Counted from the first letter of the stretch, positions 35,769 through 44,550 are shown. The stretch: 64,000 nucleotides of DNA from Gallaecimonas kandeliae (GCF_030450055.1 NZ_CP118480.1:2383415-2447414); one strand, 5' to 3'. The notes: a model not told the origin generated them from the sequence alone. Numbers and translations: made by a program.

Positions 35769-36437
35769 ATGTCATTGCTGTTCAAAGGCACCGCTTTTAC
35801 CCTGTCGGTACTGGCCTTGACCGACGCCGATCTGCCTACCTTTAGCGAAAAACTGGCTGCCAAGGTGCAGCAGGCCCCCGGTTTCTTCCAGGGCGCCCCC
35901 CTGGTGGTGGATCTGGCCCAATTGGCCGAGACGCCGGATCTGAGCGCCCTGCGCCAAGCCATCCTCGACCAGGGCATGGTGCCTGTGGGGCTGGTGAACT
36001 GCCCCGACGCCCTCAAGGGCCAGGCCCGTGAAGCCGGTTGGGCGCTGATGCAGCCCGGCCGCGCCCAGGCCAGGGAAGCCAAGGCCGAAGCAGACGAGCC
36101 CAAGGTACGCCCTGCCGCCCAGCTTTACCAAGGCCAGGTGCGTTCCGGCCAGCAGCTGTATGCCAAGGACAGGGATCTCATCATACTGGGCTCGGTCGGG
36201 GCCGGTGCCGAGGTCATCGCCGACGGTTGCATCCACATCTACGGCAACCTGCGCGGCAGGGCCATCGCCGGCGCCGCCGGCGACACCCAGGCCCGCATCT
36301 TCTGCCGCAAGCTGGAGGCGGAGCTGGTGTCCATCGCCGGCACCTATTGGTTGAGTGACGATCTGCAAGGTGGCCAGTGGCAGCAGCCGACGCAGTTCTG
36401 GTTACAAGAAGAACAACTGGCCCTGGGGCCGATTTAA
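35769..36437 (+). CDS. minC: MinC, septum site-determining protein
   Basis: 222 residues. The N-terminal domain (1-105) blocks FtsZ polymerisation. A Lys/Glu/Ala linker follows, then the C-terminal beta-helix domain (VRSGQQLYAKDRDLIILGSV, IHIYGNLRGRAIAGAAGD, RIFCRKLEAELVSIAGTYWL), which dimerises and binds MinD. With MinD and MinE it keeps division away from the poles. Start of minCDE. Confidence 0.96.
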   Translation: MSLLFKGTAFTLSVLALTDADLPTFSEKLAAKVQQAPGFFQGAPLVVDLAQLAETPDLSALRQAILDQGMVPVGLVNCPDALKGQAREAGWALMQPGRAQAREAKAEADEPKVRPAAQLYQGQVRSGQQLYAKDRDLIILGSVGAGAEVIADGCIHIYGNLRGRAIAGAAGDTQARIFCRKLEAELVSIAGTYWLSDDLQGGQWQQPTQFWLQEEQLALGPI

Positions 36438-36455
36438 GGAATCGAAGAGGAAACT

Positions 36456-37265
36456 ATGGCGCGCATTATAGTGGTGACATCCGGCAAGGGAGGGGTGGGC
36501 AAGACCACTTCCAGCGCCGCTATCGGGACAGGCCTGGCACTGGCCGGCAAGAAGACGGTGATCGTCGACTTCGACGTGGGCCTTCGCAACCTCGACCTCA
36601 TCATGGGCTGCGAGCGTCGGGTGGTCTACGACTTCGTCAACGTCATCAACGGTGAAGCCAACCTCAACCAGGCCCTGATCAAGGACAAGCGGGTGGACAA
36701 GCTGTTCATCCTGCCCGCCTCCCAGACCCGCGACAAGGACTCCCTGACCAAGGAAGGGGTAGAAAAGGTCCTGAACGACCTGGCCAAGGATTTCGACTAC
36801 ATCCTCTGCGACTCCCCCGCCGGCATCGAAACCGGTGCCCTGATGGCTCTCTACTTCGCCGACGAAGCCGTGGTCACCACCAACCCCGAGGTCTCCTCGG
36901 TGCGTGACTCCGACCGCATCCTCGGCATCCTCGCCTCCAAGTCCCGCCGCGCCGAGCAGGGCCAGGAGCCCATCAAGGAGCACCTGCTGCTGACCCGTTA
37001 CAACCCTTCCCGGGTCAACAACGGCGACATGCTGAGCGTCGAGGACGTGCAGGAGATCCTGGCCATTCCCCTGCTGGGGGTCATTCCCGAGTCTCAGGCG
37101 GTGCTGCGCGCCTCCAACGCCGGCGAACCGGTGAGCCTGGACAGGGAAAGCGATGCCGGCCAGGCCTATCTGGACACGGTAGCCAGGCTGCTCGGCGAAG
37201 AACGCCCCATGCGTTTTGTCACCGAGGAGAAGAAGGGCCTGCTGAAACGGATCTTCGGAGGTTAA
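36456..37265 (+). CDS. minD: MinD, septum site-determining ATPase
   Basis: 269 residues. The deviant Walker A motif TSGKGGVGKTTSSAAIG opens the chain, and VDFDVGLRNLDLIMGCERR and SPAGIETGAL follow. The C-terminal amphipathic membrane-targeting helix KKGLLKRIFGG is intact. ATP-bound MinD dimers recruit MinC to the membrane and MinE triggers hydrolysis. GAGGAAA precedes the ATG; 18 bases from minC and 3 from minE. Confidence 0.97.
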   Translation: MARIIVVTSGKGGVGKTTSSAAIGTGLALAGKKTVIVDFDVGLRNLDLIMGCERRVVYDFVNVINGEANLNQALIKDKRVDKLFILPASQTRDKDSLTKEGVEKVLNDLAKDFDYILCDSPAGIETGALMALYFADEAVVTTNPEVSSVRDSDRILGILASKSRRAEQGQEPIKEHLLLTRYNPSRVNNGDMLSVEDVQEILAIPLLGVIPESQAVLRASNAGEPVSLDRESDAGQAYLDTVARLLGEERPMRFVTEEKKGLLKRIFGG

Positions 37266-37268
37266 GGC

Positions 37269-37523
37269 ATGTCTTTCCTGGATTATTTCCGCGACAGCAA
37301 GAAAAAGTCCGCCAGCCTCGCCAAGGAGCGGCTGCAGATCATCGTCGCCCATGAGCGCAACCGCCGCTCAGGCCCCGATTACCTGCCGGACCTCGAAAGG
37401 GACATCCTCGAGGTCATCAAGAAGTACGTGCAGATAAGCCCAGAGCAGATCTCGGTGGCCCTGGAACACAGGGGCGACGAGCTATCTGTACTGGAGCTCA
37501 ACATCACGTTGCCGGAAAGGTAG
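37269..37523 (+). CDS. minE: MinE, cell division topological specificity factor
   Basis: 84 residues. It has the membrane-binding N-terminus ([15 protein letters not shown]), the MinD-activating helix ([18 protein letters not shown]) and the C-terminal dimer domain ending [13 protein letters not shown]. It stimulates MinD ATPase and drives pole-to-pole oscillation. Its final codons are echoed in a degenerate copy about 160 bases downstream. Confidence 0.97.
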   Translation: MSFLDYFRDSKKKSASLAKERLQIIVAHERNRRSGPDYLPDLERDILEVIKKYVQISPEQISVALEHRGDELSVLELNITLPER

Positions 37524-37527
37524 TGAG

Positions 37528-37553
37528 AAAAGGGGCCGCAAGGCCCCTTTTTT
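37528..37553 (+). terminator. Terminator after minE
   Basis: AAAAGGGGCC, loop GCAA, GGCCCCTTTT plus extra T's. Confidence 0.92.
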
Positions 37554-37585
37554 ATGCCTCAAGCAGCTAAAGCGGCATCCCGATG

Positions 37586-37683
37586 GTCATCAAGCAGGCA
37601 GCGCTGAGCAGCGTCAAATGCCCAGGGACATAGGCAAGGCACTGTCGGTGCTGGCGCTCAACATCAGGTTGCCGAAAGGGTAA
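37586..37683 (+). pseudogene. Degenerate duplicate of the minE 3' end
   Basis: The end reads in frame as LSVLALNIRLPKG and a stop, against [13 protein letters not shown] in minE. CTCAACATCA and GTTGCCG are shared exactly. Upstream, GTCATCAAG (37586-37594) matches minE 37413-37421, but the spacing to the stop is 13 bases shorter, so the middle has decayed. It is followed by its own terminator resembling minE's. No start codon; a remnant. Confidence 0.75.
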
Positions 37684-37690
37684 TAACAAG

Positions 37691-37713
37691 AAGGGGCCAG
37701 AGGGCCCCTTTTT
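37691..37713 (+). terminator. Second, duplicated terminator
   Basis: AAGGGGCC, loop AGAG, GGCCCCTT and T's: the same stem as the minE terminator with a different loop, consistent with duplication of gene tail plus terminator. It also faces the end of rnd. Confidence 0.8.
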
Positions 37714-37742
37714 CATGCGCTGGCGCAATGCCAATCCGCCTG

Positions 37743-38834
37743 TTACAGCTCGCCAACCAGTTCGGCGCGCCAGCCGGACATCAGCACCGGCAGCCCCGCC
37801 TCGGCCCGCTCGGCCTCACTCAGGCGGTAATGGTAGCTGTACCAGTCGTTGATCAGCTTCTTGGAGCCGATAAAGGCCTCAGGCAGACCAGAGGCCTCGG
37901 CAGCCTTGGCCACCTTGTCCTTGGCAGCGGCGAACCGGCTCTTGTAATCAGGCAGGTCGATAAGCCGCACTACGGGCTCCGGCCACTGCGACTCTGGGCA
38001 GGCGAGCCCCGCTTCCACCAGCTTGGGCAGCAACTGGCCGTGGTGGCGCCATTCCTGGGGCGCGACCAGGGCCTTTATCTCGCTGGCCCGCTCAGGCAGG
38101 TTCTTGGCGATGGCCCAGAGGTTTTCCTCCCGTACCACGAAGTTCAGTGCCAGATCCCGGCGCCTGGCCTCTTTGAGCCGCCAGGCCGCCAATTCGCGCA
38201 GCACGGCCAGGGAGCGGGGTTTGAGCATCCAGGCGTTCTTGATGTCCAGGTAGGCCTTGTCCAGGGGCGTCAGCTGGGCCCGCTGGGCCACCTGGCGCTC
38301 GCACTCCTCGGTCAGCCAGTCACGGCGGCCAAGGCGCTGGAGCTCGGCCTCCAAACGCTGGTGAAGCTCCGGCAGGTAGAGCACGTCGTTGACGCAGTAC
38401 TGGCACTGGGCCGCCGTCAGGGGGCGCTGCAGCCAGTCGGTGCGGGACTGGCCCTTGTCCAGGGTCACGCCGAACTCCTTTTCCACCAGGGCGGCATAGC
38501 CCAGGGACATGCCCATGTTGCAAAGGGCGGCGGCGACCTGGGTGTCGAAGAGCGGCAGCAAGGGCTTGGGCAGCACGTCCAGATCTTCACCGCAGGCGTG
38601 CAGCACCTTGGTCTGGTGGCCGGTCAGGCGATGCCAAAGGGGGGAGAGATCCTCGACGGCCAGGGGGTCGACGAGGAAGATGCCCTTGCCCGTGGTCAGC
38701 TGCACCAGGGCCAGCTGCGGGTAGAAGGTGCGGGTGCGGATGAATTCGGTGTCGAGGCAAAGGGGCGCCTGGCTGTCCAGGGCGTCCAGGCACAGGGCCA
38801 GGCCCTCCTGGGTGGTGATCATCTCAAATTGCAA
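37743..38834 (-). CDS. rnd: Ribonuclease D
   Basis: 363 residues from a TTG start. The DEDDy exonuclease domain shows LDTEFIRTRTFYPQLALVQL (Asp, Glu), HACGEDLDVL and the final YCVNDVLYLPEL (Tyr, Asp). HRDC-type helical domains fill about residues 210-363. It trims tRNA 3' ends. The TTG at 38834 has AAGGAG six bases upstream and yields MQFEMITTQEG, parallel to E. coli MNYQMITT; the ATG at 38822 is 18 bases from that site. The frame is open further upstream only by chance. Confidence 0.93.
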   Translation of the reverse strand: MQFEMITTQEGLALCLDALDSQAPLCLDTEFIRTRTFYPQLALVQLTTGKGIFLVDPLAVEDLSPLWHRLTGHQTKVLHACGEDLDVLPKPLLPLFDTQVAAALCNMGMSLGYAALVEKEFGVTLDKGQSRTDWLQRPLTAAQCQYCVNDVLYLPELHQRLEAELQRLGRRDWLTEECERQVAQRAQLTPLDKAYLDIKNAWMLKPRSLAVLRELAAWRLKEARRRDLALNFVVREENLWAIAKNLPERASEIKALVAPQEWRHHGQLLPKLVEAGLACPESQWPEPVVRLIDLPDYKSRFAAAKDKVAKAAEASGLPEAFIGSKKLINDWYSYHYRLSEAERAEAGLPVLMSGWRAELVGEL

Positions 38835-38850
38835 CGGCTGCTCCTTAAGC

Positions 38851-38880
38851 AAGACGCCGGCTTGTGCCGGCGTCTTTTTC
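38851..38880. terminator. Hairpin between fadD and rnd
   Basis: AAGACGCCGG and CCGGCGTCTT pair around CTTGTG. The T-run lies on the plus strand, whereas fadD and rnd run leftward and meet only CTTGCTT beyond the stem. It may attenuate rather than stop fadD transcripts. Confidence 0.5.
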
Positions 38881-38884
38881 ATTA

Positions 38885-40567
38885 TCAACTGGCCTTCTTG
38901 GCCATCTCGTCCCGCAGGGCCCTGCGCAATATCTTGCCGACGTTGCTCTTGGGCAGCTCGTCCCTGAATTCCACCTGCTTGGGGATCTTGTAACCGGTCA
39001 GGTGCTTGCGGCAGTGCTGGATCAGCTCCTCGGCGGTGAGGCTGCTGTCTTTGCTGACCACGAAGATCTTCACCACCTCGCCGGAATGCTCGTCCGGCAC
39101 CCCTACGGCGGCCACTTCCACCACCTTGGGATGCATGGCCACCACTTCTTCGATCTCGTTGGGGAAGACGTTGAAGCCGGACACCAGGATCATGTCCTTC
39201 TTGCGGTCGACGATACGGAAGAAGCCCTTGTCGTCCATGGTAGCAATATCGCCGGTGGCGAACCAGCCGTCCTTGAGGCTGTCGGCCGTGGCCTCCGGCC
39301 TGTTCCAGTAGCCGGCCATCACCTGCGGGCCCTTGACCCACATCTCGCCGGCCTGCCCCTGTTCGGTCACGTCCTCGCCGGTTTCGGTATCCACCAGGCG
39401 GATGTCGGTGCTGGGAGCCGGCAGGCCTATGGTGCCGTTGAAGCCGGTGGTGGTGTAAGGGCTGACGGTCACCAGAGGCGCACACTCGGTCAGGCCGTAG
39501 CCTTCCAGCATGGCGTGGCCGGTGGCCTTCTGCCAACGTTCCGCCACAGGGCGCTGTACCGCCATGCCACCGCCCAGGGCCAGCTTGAGGTCGGTGAAGT
39601 CCAGCTTGGCGAAATCGTCGTTGTTGAGCAGGGCATTGAAGAGGGTGTTCACGGCCGTAATGGCGGTGAAGGGGTACTTGGCCAGCTCCTTGACGAAGCC
39701 GGGGATGTCCCTGGGGTTGGTGATCAGCAGGTTCTGGCCGCCGTACTTCATGAACAGCAGGCAGTTCGCGGTCAGGGCGAAGATGTGATAGAGCGGCAAA
39801 GCCGTGACGATCATCTCAGCCCCCGGGTTGAGCATGGGGCCTATGATGGCCGTGGCCTGCTCCAGGTTGGCCACCATGTTGCGGTGGGTCAGCATGGCGC
39901 CCTTGGATACGCCAGTAGTGCCGCCTGTGTATTGCAGGAAGGCGAGATCCTCGCCTTTGACCTCTGGCCTGTCGTAGGCCAGGTGCGCGCCATGGGCCAA
40001 GGCCTTGCGGAAGCTGATGGCATCCGGCAGCTGGTAGTGCGGCACCATCTTCTTGATGTATTTCACCACCAGGTTGACGATGGTGCCCTTGGGGCGGCCC
40101 AGCATGTCACCCAGCTTGGTGAGGATCACGTGCTTGACCGGGGTCTTGGCCACCACCTTTTGCAGGGTGCTGGCGAAGTTGGAGACGATGACGATGGCCT
40201 CGGCGCCGGCGTCGGTGAGCTGGTGCTCCAGCTCACGGGGGGTATAGAGGGGGTTGACGTTGACCACCACCATGCCGGCGCGCAGCACGCCGAAAAGGGC
40301 CACGGGGTATTGCAACAGGTTCGGCATCATCAGCGCTACCCTGGTCCCCTTGGCCAATTTCAGATCCTTTTGCAGGTAGGCGGCAAAGTCGCGGCTTAGC
40401 TTGTCCAGCTCCCGGTACTTGATGCCCTTGCCCATGTTGATGAAGGCGGTGTGATCGCCATACTTCTGGCAGGCATCTTCCAAGACATTGAGCAAAGAGG
40501 GGTAGTGGTCAGGATCGATAGTGGCGGGCACGTCTTCCGGATAGCTGTTCAGCCAGATTTTTTCCAC
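38885..40567 (-). CDS. fadD: Long-chain-fatty-acid--CoA ligase
   Basis: 560 residues against 561 in E. coli. It activates fatty acids to acyl-CoA by adenylation: AMP-binding motif [43 protein letters not shown] and the acyl-substrate motif [20 protein letters not shown]. The GTG start is chosen because AAGGAGA lies just before it and [14 protein letters not shown] matches E. coli MKKVWLNRYPADVP. An ATG eight codons upstream has no site. Expected target of FadR, encoded 9 kb away. Confidence 0.96.
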   Translation of the reverse strand: MEKIWLNSYPEDVPATIDPDHYPSLLNVLEDACQKYGDHTAFINMGKGIKYRELDKLSRDFAAYLQKDLKLAKGTRVALMMPNLLQYPVALFGVLRAGMVVVNVNPLYTPRELEHQLTDAGAEAIVIVSNFASTLQKVVAKTPVKHVILTKLGDMLGRPKGTIVNLVVKYIKKMVPHYQLPDAISFRKALAHGAHLAYDRPEVKGEDLAFLQYTGGTTGVSKGAMLTHRNMVANLEQATAIIGPMLNPGAEMIVTALPLYHIFALTANCLLFMKYGGQNLLITNPRDIPGFVKELAKYPFTAITAVNTLFNALLNNDDFAKLDFTDLKLALGGGMAVQRPVAERWQKATGHAMLEGYGLTECAPLVTVSPYTTTGFNGTIGLPAPSTDIRLVDTETGEDVTEQGQAGEMWVKGPQVMAGYWNRPEATADSLKDGWFATGDIATMDDKGFFRIVDRKKDMILVSGFNVFPNEIEEVVAMHPKVVEVAAVGVPDEHSGEVVKIFVVSKDSSLTAEELIQHCRKHLTGYKIPKQVEFRDELPKSNVGKILRRALRDEMAKKAS

Positions 40568-40720
40568 GCAAAGTCTCCTTCCGGTTGCCATCCCGGTATT
40601 ATCGCTTTTGTTTTTATCGGGTTTGGCCTGGGCGCCAGGCCAACTGAGTTTTTACTCGAATTCCCGGATCTTCCCACAGAGGCCGCCTCTATCTCAAGAT
40701 GCGCCGCTGAAATTGACCGT

Positions 40721-41551
40721 TCACGTCAACGTTAACATCTCTTCAACCAGTCTGACCAGATCCGCCGGCGCCTCCAGCTGCAGGTGATGACCACCGTCGA
40801 GCCACACCGGCTCCCTCAGCCCAAGCAGCGCCAGTTCCCTGTCCAGGCGCCCCGGATCACCGCTGTAAAGGCCGGTGCGGCCGAGGTAGGCCCTGACCGG
40901 GCAACACAGGCCCGCCAGCAGGGACTCCACCTGTTCGGCGGTCAGGCGAATGGGCGAGGTGGTACGCAGCTTGGGATCGGTGCGCCAGTGGAAACCATCC
41001 TCCTTTTCGATGCTGGCCCTCAGCACCAACGGCAAGGCTTGTTCAGGGCTGAAGTCCCCTGCCTCGCTGCGGGCCTGGGCCATGGCCTCGATACTGGGGT
41101 AGACCCTACTGGGCCGGCCCGTTTGCTTGAGGCGGGAGAGGATGGCGGCCTTCAGGGTCTGGGCCGCTTTGTGGGGGGCATCAGACAAGGGCAGCAGGCC
41201 GTCGATGAGCTGCAGGCTTTTTACCTTTTCGGGAAAAAGGCCGGCAAAGCTGGTGGCCAGCATGGCGCCCATGGAGTGGCCAAGGAGATGCACCTGCCCC
41301 CCCAGCTGCTCCACCACCTGGTAAATCTCGTAGAGGTAATCGACGAAGTAATAGGCTCCCTGGCGGTGGTCAGAATGGCCATGGCCGGGCAGGTCCAGGG
41401 CGATGAGCCGGCCCCGGCGCCAAAATGGCGCCAGGGGAGCGAAACTGGCGGCGTTGTCCATCCAGCCATGCAGGGCCAACACCGGTTCGCCCTCACCACA
41501 GGCCAGCGCCGCCAGGCTCATGCCCGGCAGCGCAAAACGCAGCGCTTCCAT
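40721..41551 (-). CDS. Alpha/beta hydrolase
   Basis: 276 residues. The oxyanion motif ALHGWMDNA (residues 27-35), nucleophile elbow GHSMGA with Ser93, and a late His in DGGHHLQLEAP make a complete Ser-His catalytic set. LALDLPGHGHSD is also typical. The substrate is unknown. The start overlaps the stop of the methyltransferase gene by one base. Upstream neighbours suggest envelope or lipid work, and fadD follows after 153 bases. Confidence 0.88.
   Translation of the reverse strand: MEALRFALPGMSLAALACGEGEPVLALHGWMDNAASFAPLAPFWRRGRLIALDLPGHGHSDHRQGAYYFVDYLYEIYQVVEQLGGQVHLLGHSMGAMLATSFAGLFPEKVKSLQLIDGLLPLSDAPHKAAQTLKAAILSRLKQTGRPSRVYPSIEAMAQARSEAGDFSPEQALPLVLRASIEKEDGFHWRTDPKLRTTSPIRLTAEQVESLLAGLCCPVRAYLGRTGLYSGDPGRLDRELALLGLREPVWLDGGHHLQLEAPADLVRLVEEMLTLT
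40744..40760. promoter_or_regulatory. Possible FadR operator upstream of fadD
   Basis: AACCAGTCTGACCAGAT matches the FadR palindrome AACTGGTCNGACCAGTT at 13 of 16 defined positions. It lies about 180 bases before the fadD start but inside the 3' end of the hydrolase gene, where it also encodes LVRLVEE. Chance is possible. Confidence 0.3.
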
Positions 41552-42375
41552 CAGGGTTTGACGAACTTGAGGGTCATGCGGTCGCTCTCCCCTATGGCCA
41601 GGTACTTGGCCTTGTCCTGATCACCCATGGCCAGGGTCGGCGGCAGGGTCCAGACCCCTCTGGGGTGGTCCTTGTCGTCCTTGGGGTTGGCGTTCACTTC
41701 GCTCTTGGCATCCAGTTTGAAACCCACCTGCTTGGCCAGATCGATGACGAAGTCTTCACCCATGTAGCCGGACTCGGCCATGGCCTCTTCGGTAATGCCG
41801 GCCTTGCCCCTGTGCTCCACCACACCGAAGACGCCGCCGGGTTTGAGGGCCGCATAGGCCGCCTCGAAGACACCCTTGAGCTGGCCGGCCTTGTGCCAGT
41901 TGTGCAGGTTGCGGAAGGTCAGCACGGCGTCGACCGAGCCGGGCGGCGCCAGCTGCATCTGCTCGGGCGGTGCCAAGACAGCCAGGCTGACGTTGCCCCA
42001 CTTGCCCTTGTTGCTCTCCAGCAGGGCCTCATAGCCCTTGCCGGCCTTGGCGTAATACTTCTGGGTGGGCGTCGGCTCGGCCCCCAGCTGGGTATTGAAG
42101 TTGGCGGCGATGAAATGGCCCTGATCCTTGAGGTAAGGCGCCAGGATGGCGCTGTACCAGCCCTGGGGACCCGGCCAGAGCTCCACCACCGTCATGCCCG
42201 GTTTGATGCCGAAGAACTGCAATGTTTCCAGGGGATGGCGGTACTGGTCGCGGGTCTTCTGGGCGGCCGGCCTGTCCGGGTTGTCCACCGCCTGTTGCAG
42301 GGTCATGGTGCTGGCACCGGCGGTAAAACTCAGGGCCATAGCGGCCCCGAGCAACATCATCAGTGGTTTTTTCAT
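41551..42375 (-). CDS. Class I SAM-dependent methyltransferase-like protein with signal peptide
   Basis: 274 residues. The N-terminus is a good Sec signal (MKKPLMMLLGAAMALSFTAG, cleaved near ASTMT). The rest is a Rossmann methyltransferase fold of the COG4798 type: motif I MTVVELWPGPQGWYSAILAP, then VDAVLTFRNLHNW and GGVFGVVEHRGK. Export is odd because S-adenosylmethionine is cytosolic, so the enzyme may bind another ligand or have lost activity. Overlaps slp by 4 bases and the hydrolase by 1. Confidence 0.85.
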   Translation of the reverse strand: MKKPLMMLLGAAMALSFTAGASTMTLQQAVDNPDRPAAQKTRDQYRHPLETLQFFGIKPGMTVVELWPGPQGWYSAILAPYLKDQGHFIAANFNTQLGAEPTPTQKYYAKAGKGYEALLESNKGKWGNVSLAVLAPPEQMQLAPPGSVDAVLTFRNLHNWHKAGQLKGVFEAAYAALKPGGVFGVVEHRGKAGITEEAMAESGYMGEDFVIDLAKQVGFKLDAKSEVNANPKDDKDHPRGVWTLPPTLAMGDQDKAKYLAIGESDRMTLKFVKP

Positions 42376-42992
42376 TGTTGCTTCCTTGTCGGTTGGTCCT
42401 GCTTGGGATTGGGATAGTCAGGCTTCGGCACCTTGGGCCCAGTGGTGTGGACGCGGCGCGGGAAGTAACGGGGGGGGCCGTAGAAGAAGGGATCGCCCCA
42501 GTAACCGTAGCCGTAGGGGGCGCCCCAGTAAGGCCACCAGGGGTCGTAGTAGACGTCTGTCTCCTGCTGCGGGGCCCAGAGCTTGAAGTTGGACACCGCC
42601 AACACAGGGTAGCTGTACTCGTAGTCCCCTACCTTGCCCTTCTCGCTGGGCATCACCTTGCCCACCAACGCGATGCGGTAGCCCTGGGGAATGGAAACAG
42701 GGTCGACGAAGCCCTGCAGGTAGGCGTAGAAGCGGCCCGGGCTGGGGTTGTCCAGGCTCGGCTTGCCGCTGCTGCCAAGGGCCGTATACATCACTTCGAC
42801 ACGGGTCTTGTCCTTAAGGTTGGTCACCCCCGTCACCAGGCCGCCCCAGCGGGCCGTCTTGCCCAGCTCCTGTCCTTGGCGGGCCAGGTTATAGGCGGCC
42901 AGGTTGGTGCCCTCCGGCACCATGAGTTCATCCGGCATGCTGGCACAGCCAGTGACCAGCACCACCAGCATCAAACTGAGTTTTCGCCACAT
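42372..42992 (-). CDS. slp: Slp family outer-membrane lipoprotein
   Basis: 206 residues. The lipobox LVTGC sits at residues 11-15 after MWRKLSLMLVV, so the mature protein is lipidated. The Slp core includes LGKTARWGGLVTGVTNLKDK and GYRIALVGKVMPSEKGKVGDYEYSYPVL. The C-terminus is Tyr/Trp/Pro-rich (YYDPWWPYWGAPYGYGYWGD) and longer than in E. coli Slp. The ATG follows AAAAGGAGG. Slp proteins are induced in starvation or acid stress; the exact function is unknown. Confidence 0.88.
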   Translation of the reverse strand: MWRKLSLMLVVLVTGCASMPDELMVPEGTNLAAYNLARQGQELGKTARWGGLVTGVTNLKDKTRVEVMYTALGSSGKPSLDNPSPGRFYAYLQGFVDPVSIPQGYRIALVGKVMPSEKGKVGDYEYSYPVLAVSNFKLWAPQQETDVYYDPWWPYWGAPYGYGYWGDPFFYGPPRYFPRRVHTTGPKVPKPDYPNPKQDQPTRKQQ

Positions 42993-42994
42993 GG

Positions 42995-43609
42995 TTAACC
43001 TCCTTTTCGTACTAACCACAGCATTGTAGATAGACCGATGAAAACCCAAAAAATCACAAAGATAGTGGCAGGGATCCCCGTCAAATCATAGAGGATGGCA
43101 CCATCGCCGCCGGTCGTTAAGAAGAGGTTCAGGGGCGACAGCAGGGCGTTGACCAGGAGGGTGGCCGCCAGCAGGGCCCAGAGCCATTGGCCTCTGGGCC
43201 CCAGCCGGCCAAGGCCCCAGAGCCCCAGCATCAGCAGCGCCAGCAACAAGGCGGTGAGGCCATCCCTGACCCAGAGCAGGGTCACAGTCAGCACCAGAGC
43301 GATAAGGCCGGGCCAGAGCCGGCGCAGATTGGCCGGCTTCTGGACCCCCTGCCAAAGGAGGAAACCGGCCAGGGTGGCGGCCGGATAGCCGGACAGGGCG
43401 ATGAGCACGGGCCAGCCGCCACCGCTCAGGCAATGGCCTGAACCGTCGGGGGCCAGGGTCAGGGCTTGGACATGACCACCGGTGGCCAAGGTCGCCAAGG
43501 CGTGGCCCAGTTCATGGAAGAAAGCGCTGAACCAGAGGAAGGGACGGTCGAGATAGGGGATGAATTGCAGCAGGGCCGCGGCCATCAGGGCCAGCAGCAG
43601 GCGGATCAC
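42995..43609 (-). CDS. M50-like membrane metalloprotease family protein
   Basis: 204 residues, five or six hydrophobic helices. HELGH at residues 32-36 is the zinc motif of the S2P/M50 family, placed just after the first helix. A conserved GYPAATLAG segment follows near residue 73. A second zinc ligand is not obvious, so proteolysis is unproven. Ends 2 bases before slp, overlaps the small gene upstream by 4 bases. Confidence 0.8.
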   Translation of the reverse strand: MIRLLLALMAAALLQFIPYLDRPFLWFSAFFHELGHALATLATGGHVQALTLAPDGSGHCLSGGGWPVLIALSGYPAATLAGFLLWQGVQKPANLRRLWPGLIALVLTVTLLWVRDGLTALLLALLMLGLWGLGRLGPRGQWLWALLAATLLVNALLSPLNLFLTTGGDGAILYDLTGIPATIFVIFWVFIGLSTMLWLVRKGG

Positions 43610-43872
43610 ACGTAGAGATCCACGCCCAGCAGTTCCGAAGCCTGGGCCTTGCGCTGCTGCCGGTCCAGGGCCTGGTATTGGCTGATGGCCCTTTGGTTGC
43701 GGCCGGAGGGGGCGTCGTACTGGACCTGGTAGTCCTCGGCCGCCGCGACACCCTTGACGCTGTAGCGGACCAACTCGGTGCTCGGCTGCGACGCCTCGGC
43801 GCTGGCAGCCGGCAGCACCGCCTGAGGCGGTTGCTGTTCACTGGGTTGATAGGGCGTCGACTGAATACGCAT
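43606..43872 (-). CDS. Small conserved hypothetical protein (88 residues)
   Basis: 88 residues, Gln/Pro/Ala-rich and probably disordered in its first half. The C-terminus ASELLGVDLYV resembles the LG(I/V)DLYV ending of small gammaproteobacterial proteins encoded beside tsaB. No signal peptide or membrane segment. Function unknown. It lies 3 bases after tsaB and overlaps the M50-like gene, so it is certainly translated from the same message. Confidence 0.75.
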   Translation of the reverse strand: MRIQSTPYQPSEQQPPQAVLPAASAEASQPSTELVRYSVKGVAAAEDYQVQYDAPSGRNQRAISQYQALDRQQRKAQASELLGVDLYV

Positions 43873-43875
43873 GGG

Positions 43876-44550
43876 TTATTCCCGGCCGGGGAGCTTCTTC
43901 CAGGTCACTTTATCACGAAGATAGACGGGCTCAACATGGAGCGCGTCCGTATAGCTTCCCTCAGTATAGGCCCGGGCCGCCAACGGCAGCATGAAGCGGG
44001 CGTCCGGCAGCGTTACCTTGCCCATCTGAAGTGCCAGGCGATGGGCCAGCTCGGGGTAGGCCTCGAAGCCGGTCCCTACCGCCAGGCCTGGCCAGGGGCT
44101 GGTCACCGCCTCGGGGGGCAGCACGGCTTCTTCACCCACCAGCTGCATCAGGCCGCCGGCTTCCTCGAAGGCCCCGACATAGACTTCACCCATGCGGGCG
44201 TCGATGGCCGCCAGGACCCGCTTGGCCCCTTCCTGGGTCAGGGCCTGCTGGGCCATGGCCGCCAGGTTGGACACGCCGACGAGGGGCTTGTCGGCCGAAA
44301 AGGCCAGCCCCTGGGCTATGCCGATACCGATACGCACCCCGGTGAAGCTGCCGGGGCCACGGCCGAACACCAGGGCGTCTACAGCCTTGAGGGTCAGGCC
44401 GGCTTCTGCCAGCAGGCTGTCCACCATGGGCAAAATCTTCTGGGTGTGCTGTTGGGGGCAGATCTCAAAACGCCCCAGCACCTCGCCGCCCACCGCCAAG
44501 GCGGCGCTGCAGGCTTCGGTAGCCGTATCCAGGGCAAGCAATACGGTCAT
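43876..44550 (-). CDS. tsaB: TsaB, tRNA threonylcarbamoyladenosine synthesis protein
   Basis: 224 residues of the ASKHA fold: LLALDTATEACSAALAVGG, QQHTQKILPMVDSLL and GRGPGSFTGVRIGIGIAQGLA. It partners TsaD and TsaE in making t6A37 on ANN-decoding tRNAs; TsaB is the non-catalytic scaffold. Overlaps yoaA by 4 bases, the arrangement of enterics. Confidence 0.96.
   Translation of the reverse strand: MTVLLALDTATEACSAALAVGGEVLGRFEICPQQHTQKILPMVDSLLAEAGLTLKAVDALVFGRGPGSFTGVRIGIGIAQGLAFSADKPLVGVSNLAAMAQQALTQEGAKRVLAAIDARMGEVYVGAFEEAGGLMQLVGEEAVLPPEAVTSPWPGLAVGTGFEAYPELAHRLALQMGKVTLPDARFMLPLAARAYTEGSYTDALHVEPVYLRDKVTWKKLPGRE

Noticed and set aside
37743-39536. Extended 597-codon frame suggesting a fusion with RNase D
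   Set aside because: Residues before the TTG at 38834 come from an alternative frame of fadD, and the true fadD frame is intact there.
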